DNA of 7,228 bases, taken from Nitrospina sp. (GTDB taxonomy: Bacteria; Nitrospinota; Nitrospinia; Nitrospinales; VA-1). The first letter of the stretch is position 1. The number at the start of each line of letters is the position of its first letter. The notes under the pieces were generated by a model that saw only the letters and a program-made list of their open reading frames with translations, made no database searches and was not told the DNA's origin. The position numbers and the translations under genes are program-made. Below, piece by piece: positions 1 through 4,554 of this stretch. The stretch lies in NCBI GenBank assembly GCA_003545625.1, contig DODH01000234.1, positions 1 through 7,228 of the forward strand, given 5' to 3'.

Positions 1-16
1 TGCCCTGAAAGGGTAA
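1..16 (+). repeat. 16-nt CCCT-GAA-AGGG hairpin element, copy 1
   Basis: Reads TGCCCTGAAAGGGTAA. It matches the minus-strand copy at 3005-3020 except at two positions, and those two positions face each other in the stem (C-G there, T-A here), so pairing is kept. No plus-strand gene starts at the distance seen for the other two copies. The left window edge cuts off any context. Confidence 0.5.
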
Positions 17-46
17 AGGCAAATAATAAGCATAACTCGCTGGACC

Positions 47-88
47 CAACTAGCAATAGCTTTTTACTGCCAACAATTCATCTCGGCT
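47..88 (+). repeat. Left arm of an imperfect long inverted repeat
   Basis: Positions 47-62 (CAACTAGCAATAGCTT) are the exact reverse complement of 3110-3125. Positions 80-88 (ATCTCGGCT) are the exact reverse complement of 3081-3089. The spacers are 17 and 20 nt and do not match well. The two arms enclose the kinase remnant and the whole cytochrome operon. The same arm also pairs locally with 95-109 (15 bp, one A-C mismatch), which could fold into a stem with a 33-nt loop. No transposase and no target duplication are visible. Confidence 0.55.
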
Positions 89-92
89 CATT

Positions 93-290
93 CTAGCCAT
101 TGCTAGTTGCCACAGGCGGCTCGCCGGTGGCGGGGAAGGTTAGGGAGAACGTAGTTCCTTTTCCCTCCCGGGTAGAGACGTCAATCGTTCCTTCGTATTT
201 CAACACCAGTTGATGGACGATGTTCAGTCCCAAGCCGGTTCCCTGCCCCTGCTCTTTGGTGGTAAAAAATGGATCATAAATTTTTTTCAT
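93..290 (-). pseudogene. Histidine kinase remnant (C-terminal end of HATPase_c domain)
   Basis: This 65-codon frame is the tail of a two-component sensor kinase. The visible ATP-binding motifs are the F-box IYDPFFTTK (residues 4-12), the G2 box GTGLGL (17-22) and the closing strand GKGTTFSLTFP (43-53). The HisKA phospho-acceptor helix, the N-box and the first glycine box (DxGxG) are absent, so it cannot be a working kinase. The ATG at 290 has no Shine-Dalgarno sequence and an in-frame TGA lies two codons upstream, so no intact gene continues in this frame. I see no convincing kinase sequence in 291-378 in the other minus-strand frames. The last codons overlap a dispersed repeat (99-111). It lies downstream of the cytochrome operon terminator. 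It is most likely a decayed gene; translation as a small protein is possible but unsupported. Confidence 0.75.
99..111 (-). repeat. Short dispersed repeat GGCAACTAGCAAT, second copy
   Basis: The minus strand reads GGCAACTAGCAAT, identical to the minus strand at 3115-3127. In the kinase remnant the shared bases are read as A-T-S-N; in the DUF1566 gene they are in another frame and supply the final G-N and the TAG stop. The match is therefore at DNA level, not protein level. It is inverted relative to 47-57. Confidence 0.5.
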
Positions 291-378
291 TAATCAGTTT
301 CAGGTGCGAAATGCAGGATAGGGAGTTAACCTTAAATTCTTATATTTAAAGAAGAAATGAGGAATGTGTGAGGGATCG

Positions 379-422
379 GAGAAAAGGCGTTATGCCCTGC
401 TCAGGGCATAACGCCTTTTCTC
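379..422 (-). terminator. 21-bp perfect hairpin, operon terminator (possibly bidirectional)
   Basis: Positions 379-399 and 402-422 are exact reverse complements around a 2-nt centre (in practice a 4-nt loop). The stem has a G/C-rich inner part (GGCGTTATGCCCTG) flanked by A-rich and T-rich ends, so either strand reads A-tract, stem, T-tract. On the minus strand it begins 2 nt after the stop codon of the triheme cytochrome. This is the expected position for a Rho-independent terminator, though the stem is longer than usual. Confidence 0.8.
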
Positions 423-424
423 TC

Positions 425-1426
425 TTATTCTCCCTTGAAAGTGGAGCGGATATGAGCAATCACATCCGCCAGGCTTTGAGGCGGTATAGTCATGCCCCAG
501 TCCGGCATATTTGGGGATTTACCAACACTCTTTCCACCATAATAAACCAGGTTATATAAATAATCCGGCGGGTAATCAGAAAGTGGCAGGTCCGCATGGA
601 CTGCGGGTTTTGGGTCCAGCCCTTTGGCTCCCGGTCCATCCCCCTTACCCTGAGGCCCATGGCATTGCACACAGTACTCTTTATAGACTTTGGCTCCGCG
701 TCCTGCATCCGCTTTTTTGAAAGTCTCTGATTCCCACGGTTCATAGAATTTAAAATCCTTCACGCCAAGAGTCATCAAATAACCAATAATATGACGTGCT
801 TTACGAAGACTGATATCGGCCAGGTATTCGCCGCTGTGCGGAGTGAAATCCTGAGGGTTTTCCGCGAACCGGCTCCACCAGTCCAGCCTGTATCGGTTAC
901 CCGCATCATAAAGGTTTACGCTGATTGGGCCGCCTATATTATTGCCCTCATCATCCTTGATCTGGTGGCATCCCAGGCACGAATATTCGCGAAAAATATC
1001 AGCCCCCAAACTCGCCTCCATTTCTGTAAAGGTAGACATATCGACAAAACTTTTTTTAACCCTGGGGTCAAGGTAAGTCTTTTCCATGTAACCGGCAATC
1101 ACTGTGGCTTCTTCCCGTGTCAAAATCATATGCTTTCTTGAAAAGTGAAAACTTTTATCCCAGCGATAACTATTGGGATAGAGGTTTTCCTCCTGGCCCA
1201 TCAACCAGCGGATCAACCAGGAGTGCTGGTATTTCACACCACTCCACATCAAATCGGGTGCTTTCAGATCAAACTTTGATTTCGGTTTGCCTTCAAACCG
1301 ATGGCAGTTTTTGCATTGGCTGTTAATTATTTTTTCGGCGAATCCATCATCCCCCGCCCACAACCCAGAAGGGACAATTAAAATGACTAGTAGAATCGTG
1401 AGTCCTTTGACTACTAATCGCCACAT
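425..1426 (-). CDS. Triheme periplasmic cytochrome c (cytochrome D of the cluster)
   Basis: A 333-aa secreted electron carrier with three covalent haem sites: CKNCH (38-42), CLGCH (150-154) and CVQCH (252-256). Residues 1-24 are a Sec signal peptide with a likely cleavage after LWA. It reads as three class I cytochrome domains in tandem. Candidate sixth ligands are Met100 in HMILTREEA for haem 1 and Met307 in NMPDWG for haem 3. Haem 2 lacks a Met at the expected place; the matching stretch is TPHSGEYLADISL, so His197 or a vacant site is possible. The ATG is supported by AGGAG 7 nt upstream (1434-1438). It is the last gene of the operon, 30 bp after cytochrome C and just before the 379-422 hairpin. 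Its three haems could link the monohaem partners to a terminal enzyme; that is inference. The redox partner is not in the window. Confidence 0.9.
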   Translation of the reverse strand: MWRLVVKGLTILLVILIVPSGLWAGDDGFAEKIINSQCKNCHRFEGKPKSKFDLKAPDLMWSGVKYQHSWLIRWLMGQEENLYPNSYRWDKSFHFSRKHMILTREEATVIAGYMEKTYLDPRVKKSFVDMSTFTEMEASLGADIFREYSCLGCHQIKDDEGNNIGGPISVNLYDAGNRYRLDWWSRFAENPQDFTPHSGEYLADISLRKARHIIGYLMTLGVKDFKFYEPWESETFKKADAGRGAKVYKEYCVQCHGPQGKGDGPGAKGLDPKPAVHADLPLSDYPPDYLYNLVYYGGKSVGKSPNMPDWGMTIPPQSLADVIAHIRSTFKGE

Positions 1427-1456
1427 AACTTTTCTCCTATCAAACAGTAATAACTA

Positions 1457-1963
1457 TTAAGCTCTCAGGAACTTTTTTATAAACAAAATTAACTGCCAGA
1501 TTTCCTCGGACTTTAAAGTGGATTTATGGGCCGGCATGGCCGTACCGCGGGATCCATTTTTAATGACCCAGAATAACTGGCCGTCTGGTAGATTCTTCAT
1601 TACCTCAGCACAAGCAAAGTTTCTCGGGGGCGGGTCCAGCCTTCTCGCCAGACTACCATTGCCATTTCCCCTGGCCCCATGACATAGCTTGCAGGCTGTA
1701 GGTTTGGCATCCTGGTTATAAAGTCGTTTTCCTTTCGCCAGGTTCTCCGGAGTGGGTGAAACCGGATTTTTCTTTTTTAAGTACCGGCCCGGGGCGTTAC
1801 GGGTTTTGCGGTTTTGTGGACAGATTCCAGAAACCCGCTGTACCTGAAACGAACCGGGAACAGCCAAACCTTGAACCTGCGGAACATAAGTAGGCTCGGC
1901 CACAACTGCTTTCACTTCACCAAGCAAAAATACTGCAAAGGCCAAGCCAAAAACCCGGACCAT
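1457..1963 (-). CDS. Monoheme cytochrome c with N-terminal GICPQ segment (cytochrome C)
   Basis: A 168-aa class I cytochrome c exported to the periplasm (signal peptide about 1-22, cleavage after VVA). The haem site is CKLCH (91-95), followed by GARGNGNG, and Met143 in GTAMPAH is the likely sixth ligand. Before the haem domain is a segment of about 65 residues containing GICPQ (46-50), then a basic, proline-rich stretch ending in NPV. Cys48 and Cys118 (in RNFAC) are extra cysteines outside the haem motif; both are conserved in cytochrome B at the same 70-residue separation. The gene starts 3 nt after the stop of cytochrome B and has no clear Shine-Dalgarno sequence, so it is probably translated by coupling. 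It is clearly a paralogue of B, most likely from tandem duplication. Precise role unknown. Confidence 0.9.
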   Translation of the reverse strand: MVRVFGLAFAVFLLGEVKAVVAEPTYVPQVQGLAVPGSFQVQRVSGICPQNRKTRNAPGRYLKKKNPVSPTPENLAKGKRLYNQDAKPTACKLCHGARGNGNGSLARRLDPPPRNFACAEVMKNLPDGQLFWVIKNGSRGTAMPAHKSTLKSEEIWQLILFIKKFLRA

Positions 1964-1966
1964 CTT

Positions 1967-2512
1967 TTACTGACGCCTGGATTGAGGGAACTGGCGCAAA
2001 TAGTGAACAATCTGCCAGATTTCCCGGTCCTCGAGATCTTTAAAAGCCGGCATGCCCGTCCCTTGGGAACCATTACGAATGATCCAGAACAACTGGCCGT
2101 CGGAAATTTCTTTCATCGTTTCTTCGCAGGTGAAATTCCTCGGTGCTGGGTTCAGTCCCTGCGCCATAATGCCCAATCCATTTCCATTCACGCCATGGCA
2201 AATTTTGCAGGCCATCGGTTGCACCTCCAACTGAAATAAAGATTCTCCTGAATAAAGAACTTCCCGGCTGGGTTTAAGCGGGTTGGTCTGGTTGTGGATA
2301 TCCTCGGGAGCCTGAACCGTAAACCGGCCTTGCGGACAAATGCCATCTCCGGCAAAGCCTTGCCCATGATGCCCCTTATGGTGACGCAAATTATACCGGC
2401 GCCCATGGCCCAAAGGCGGCCCGGCCCATACCTCGGCAACCACCCCGAACAGTAATAGCCCAAGGATCACCCCCACTATGCTTTTCCTATTACTGCTGAA
2501 ACCCTGCATCAT
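1967..2512 (-). CDS. Monoheme cytochrome c with His-rich N-terminus and GICPQ segment (cytochrome B)
   Basis: A 181-aa periplasmic class I cytochrome c. The signal peptide is about 1-30 (cleavage after VWA). The haem motif is CKICH (102-106), followed by GVNGNGLG, with Met154 in GTGMPAF as the likely sixth ligand. The mature N-terminus has a short His-rich stretch (residues 35-51, including His35, 44, 45, 48 and 49), then GICPQ (57-61). Cys59 and Cys129 (in RNFTC) are extra cysteines matched in cytochrome C. The ATG (ATGATG, first Met used) lacks a Shine-Dalgarno sequence and lies 19 nt after cytochrome A. A GTG at codon 13 has an AGG upstream but would remove the basic n-region of the signal peptide, so I prefer the ATG. 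The His cluster could bind a metal or help bring in haem; that is speculation. Confidence 0.9.
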   Translation of the reverse strand: MMQGFSSNRKSIVGVILGLLLFGVVAEVWAGPPLGHGRRYNLRHHKGHHGQGFAGDGICPQGRFTVQAPEDIHNQTNPLKPSREVLYSGESLFQLEVQPMACKICHGVNGNGLGIMAQGLNPAPRNFTCEETMKEISDGQLFWIIRNGSQGTGMPAFKDLEDREIWQIVHYLRQFPQSRRQ

Positions 2513-2531
2513 AATTTAAGTTTTATTCTGA

Positions 2532-2966
2532 TTAGTTGCTTGGAGAAAACGTTCGAATGAAATGGATCACACTCCAGCCTTCTTCCTCACTGATATCCTT
2601 GCCCACTCGTACGGGCATCTGCGTTCCTGCGCTCCCGTTCCTCAACACCCACATGATCTCGCCATCGGTCCTGATCTCCTGCCATTTTGCATCGGTGAAA
2701 TCTCTCGGCGAGTGGCCGGGAAGTTTCACCCCCTTGCCATCGTGGTTGTGGCACGTGACACACAGGCCTTTGCCAAAATAAATTTTTCGACCTGCTTCTA
2801 TCCTTTCAGGGGTTGCGGGATAAGGATTATCCATATCCTGAAGTTCTTCTAATAGTTCAGAAGGAACCCTCGGTTCATAGATATCCAGGTGAAACGCGCC
2901 TGCCACTCCGCCCCAAACAAACAAAAGAGCAAAGGCAACTATCAGGGTTAAATCAATCGTTCGCAT
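2532..2966 (-). CDS. Small monoheme cytochrome c (cytochrome A, first gene of the operon)
   Basis: A 144-aa periplasmic cytochrome c. Residues 1-24 form a signal peptide (cleavage after AGA). The haem-binding motif is CVTCH (69-73) with HDGKG after it, and Met117 in GTQMPV is the likely axial ligand. The fold C-terminal to the haem (DGEIMWVLRNGSAGTQMP, then a final helix) matches cytochromes B and C, so the three are related. A lacks the GICPQ segment, and Asp92 stands where B and C have their second cysteine. In-frame TGA and TAA codons just upstream make the ATG at 2966 the earliest possible start of that type; there is no Shine-Dalgarno sequence. A conserved hairpin element lies 38 nt upstream. 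It is probably the leading gene of the A-B-C-D operon. Confidence 0.88.
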   Translation of the reverse strand: MRTIDLTLIVAFALLFVWGGVAGAFHLDIYEPRVPSELLEELQDMDNPYPATPERIEAGRKIYFGKGLCVTCHNHDGKGVKLPGHSPRDFTDAKWQEIRTDGEIMWVLRNGSAGTQMPVRVGKDISEEEGWSVIHFIRTFSPSN

Positions 2967-3004
2967 CGTATTGATACATTATCAGGGGAAGATTATTGAA
3001 AGTA

Positions 3005-3020
3005 TTACCCCTTCGGGGCA
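3005..3020 (-). promoter_or_regulatory. CCCC-GAA-GGGG hairpin element, copy 2, in the leader of the cytochrome operon
   Basis: The minus strand reads TGCCCCGAAGGGGTAA, a 4-bp G-C stem with a GAA loop. It ends 38 nt before the cytochrome A start codon. A near-identical element ends 41 nt before the DUF1566 start. Shared sequence and position suggest a common operator or RNA-level control site. A simple dispersed repeat is the alternative. Confidence 0.4.
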
Positions 3021-3080
3021 CGCGTGATGTCCTCTTCCTAAGTCTTTACCCGTGGGAGGGAATATAGTAATTACTTTTTA

Positions 3081-3125
3081 AGCCGAGATAACTCTTTGCT
3101 CGCCTAATCAAGCTATTGCTAGTTG
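3081..3125 (-). repeat. Right arm of the imperfect long inverted repeat
   Basis: Reverse-complement partner of 47-88: 3110-3125 matches 47-62 over 16 of 16 bases and 3081-3089 matches 80-88 over 9 of 9. It overlaps the last codon and stop (TAG, 3119-3121) of the DUF1566 gene, so the repeat boundary cuts into a coding end. Extending by two bases, 3115-3127 is also shared with 99-111. Confidence 0.55.
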
Positions 3126-3655
3126 CCGCCGGTCACCGGCCGGACTAGTCGCAGGAAGGCATCGGTGCCCGATATTTTATCCTGATAAACCTGACCGCCT
3201 TCATCTTTGAAGGAAACCGTTATGGCTTTATTACGTTTTTCTTCGCTGGTCCAGGTACTCCAACCTGCGCCTTCAGGAAACATATTGTCGATAAAAATTT
3301 TATCGCCATCCTTATCTACGTTACGCTTGCGCCGGTCATACAAAGTGGCAGCTTCTTCAGGAGTAGGCAAACGCCAATCATCGTAACCGGCGAAATTTTT
3401 ATTGCTCATGCGCTGGGCATACTCATTTGCCGTATACCAGTTGACCCATTTGGCATTCATTTGCCAGTAGTCCCGGGTCATCCAGAGCAAACCGGTTTTC
3501 CGGTCAAGGGTGGTACCGTTTCCATAATTGGCAAACCGTTTATCGGCAGATTCCGCAATCGGTTTTTGATTCGCCAAGCCCTCGGCCCAAATATTGGCGC
3601 TAAAGAACAGAGCAATAATAGCGATCCCTGTTCCTATGGTATTGCGTAATAACAT
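3119..3655 (-). CDS. Secreted DUF1566 (Lcl C-terminal-like) domain protein
   Basis: A 178-aa exported protein. Residues 1-24 are a Sec signal peptide (cleavage after IWA). The rest is a single DUF1566 domain, recognised by the usual order of motifs: RFANYGNGTTLDRKTGLLWM near 40-59, then WYTANEYAQRM, GYDDWRLPTPEEAATLYD around 90-107, WSTWTSEE, and the closing LRLVRPV. The family is found in secreted or surface proteins, including the C-terminus of the Legionella collagen-like protein; no enzyme activity is established, and carbohydrate or matrix binding is usually proposed. The start has a good ribosome site, AGGGAG 7 nt upstream (3663-3668). It lies 152 bp upstream of the cytochrome operon on the same strand and carries the same leader hairpin, so the two may be co-regulated. 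The stop codon lies inside a dispersed repeat. Confidence 0.85.
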   Translation of the reverse strand: MLLRNTIGTGIAIIALFFSANIWAEGLANQKPIAESADKRFANYGNGTTLDRKTGLLWMTRDYWQMNAKWVNWYTANEYAQRMSNKNFAGYDDWRLPTPEEAATLYDRRKRNVDKDGDKIFIDNMFPEGAGWSTWTSEEKRNKAITVSFKDEGGQVYQDKISGTDAFLRLVRPVTGGN

Positions 3656-3696
3656 ATTTCCACTCCCTATTTGGTAGCGATATAAATCACCCCAGC

Positions 3697-3712
3697 TACC
3701 CCATTCGGGGCA
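3697..3712 (-). promoter_or_regulatory. CCCC-GAAT-GGGG hairpin element, copy 3, in the leader of the DUF1566 gene
   Basis: The minus strand reads TGCCCCGAATGGGGTA. It differs from copy 2 by one inserted T in the loop, while both stem arms are unchanged. It ends 41 nt upstream of the DUF1566 start codon. A TTATAT-like -10 candidate lies on each side of it, so I cannot tell whether it is transcribed or acts as DNA. Confidence 0.4.
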
Positions 3713-3733
3713 TGAAGGCTGAGGAAAAATATA

Positions 3734-3797
3734 ACTCCCTCTTTGTAAAAGAGGGGTCCATTGAAGCCCCCCCTTCCACGAAGGGGGTCGGGGGGAT
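3734..3797. repeat. C/G-rich double-hairpin intergenic repeat
   Basis: Two neighbouring palindromes. The first is CCCTCTTT (3737-3744) with AAAGAGGG (3748-3755) around a 3-nt loop. The second is CCCCCTTC (3769-3776) with GAAGGGGG (3780-3787) around a 3-nt loop, followed by TCGGGGGGATTT. Repeats of the form AAATCCCCC...CCCCCTT...AAGGGGG are common between genes in several environmental Gram-negative lineages. This may be one such REP- or MITE-like copy, lying between two divergent genes. One hairpin could also act as a terminator or transcription barrier. Confidence 0.6.
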
Positions 3798-3860
3798 TTG
3801 CCTTTTCAGTAGCCTATAATTCTACCTGCTCGCCAAACTCAAGTAAACGTGGAAATCCCC

Positions 3861-3889
3861 TTGAACCGGTTTTCGGCTTCCGGTAAACT
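3861..3889 (+). promoter_or_regulatory. Candidate sigma-70-like promoter for the methyltransferase/transporter unit
   Basis: TTGAAC (3861-3866), a 17-nt spacer and TAAACT (3884-3889), about 30 nt upstream of the start codon. A better -10 (TATAAG, 3892-3897) lies slightly downstream but lacks a matching -35. An ACCGG/CCGGT inverted repeat (3865-3869 and 3880-3884) occupies the spacer and could be an operator. This is a pattern match only. Confidence 0.3.
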
Positions 3890-3906
3890 GGTATAAGAAC
3901 TCTATC

Positions 3907-3910
3907 AAGG
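3907..3910 (+). promoter_or_regulatory. Ribosome binding site fixing the methyltransferase start
   Basis: AAGG lies 8 nt before the ATG at 3919. It matters because it supports the start that includes the signal-like N-terminus, rather than an internal start (for example the GTG at codon 25) that would give a plain cytoplasmic enzyme. The site is short, so support is moderate. Confidence 0.45.
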
Positions 3911-3918
3911 TCCCTCCT

Positions 3919-4554
3919 ATGAAATCTTTTCGCAATCATAAACGCATTGCGCTTTTCACTGCCCTGCTTATCCTGGGTTTCAGCACTACCGTGTTTGCCC
4001 ACTCCAGAGATAAGGATCGGTGGGACAATAAATATGACACTGAAGTTTATTTGTTTGGTGAAAACCCCATTCCTTTCCTGGTGAAAAATGTTCACCTGCT
4101 GCCGAAAGGCAAAGTTCTGGATCTCGCTATGGGGGAAGGGAGAAACGGGGTTTATCTCGCCACTCAAGGGTTCGATGTTATTGGCTTAGACATTTCCGCC
4201 ACGGGTCTCAAAAAAGCCCATAAACTGGCAGAAAGAAACAACGTCACCATTGAGACACAAGTGGTCGATCTCGAAAGTTTTACACTTGCACCCAACACCT
4301 ATGATGTGATCCTTTGCACCTATTATATGCAAAGGGATCTTTTCAAACAATTCCAGTCTGCCCTGAAACCCGGCGGCATGATTGTTGTTGAGACTTATAA
4401 TATCGACTACCTGAAATACGCCCGGTTCAGCCGAAAATGGGCGCTCGACACCAACGAACTACTTGATATTTTCAAAGGTATGCGAGTCATCCGTTATCAG
4501 GATTATGATAACGGCAAAGAAGCCTATTCCAGCATCATCGCGCAAAAACCCTGA
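3919..4554 (+). CDS. Class I SAM-dependent methyltransferase (TehB-like) with N-terminal signal/anchor segment
   Basis: A 211-aa protein. From residue 35 it is a Rossmann-fold methyltransferase of the TehB/thiopurine type: WDNKYDTEVYLFGENP at the entry, motif I VLDLAMGEGRN (66-76), acidic Asp91 in GLDIS for the SAM ribose, DVILCTYY (129-136), and LKPGGMIVVE (149-158). The family usually methylates small molecules such as oxyanions, thiols or metabolites. The odd part is residues 1-27: a basic start (KSFRNHKR), a hydrophobic run (IALFTALLILGF) and TVFA|HS, which looks like a Sec signal peptide or anchor. SAM is not normally available in the periplasm, so either the start is internal or the segment is an uncleaved anchor. 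The next gene begins at the base after this stop, so the two are probably one operon with coupled translation. Substrate unknown. Confidence 0.85.
   Translation: MKSFRNHKRIALFTALLILGFSTTVFAHSRDKDRWDNKYDTEVYLFGENPIPFLVKNVHLLPKGKVLDLAMGEGRNGVYLATQGFDVIGLDISATGLKKAHKLAERNNVTIETQVVDLESFTLAPNTYDVILCTYYMQRDLFKQFQSALKPGGMIVVETYNIDYLKYARFSRKWALDTNELLDIFKGMRVIRYQDYDNGKEAYSSIIAQKP

Noticed and set aside
291..345. Possible frameshifted continuation of the kinase (a frame reading FAPETD before MKKIYD)
   Set aside because: The similarity to a GIAPE-type motif is only a few residues, the spacing is wrong by about two residues, and no N-box lies further upstream.
791..1141. 116-codon plus-strand frame antisense to the triheme cytochrome
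   Set aside because: The opposite strand carries three CxxCH motifs in frame, which settles the coding strand.
47..3125. Complete insertion sequence or composite transposon
   Set aside because: No transposase or recombinase frame lies between the arms and no target duplication is visible, so only an inverted repeat is reported.
3734..3797. CRISPR-like array
   Set aside because: The two palindromes differ in sequence and there are no regularly spaced identical repeats or spacers.
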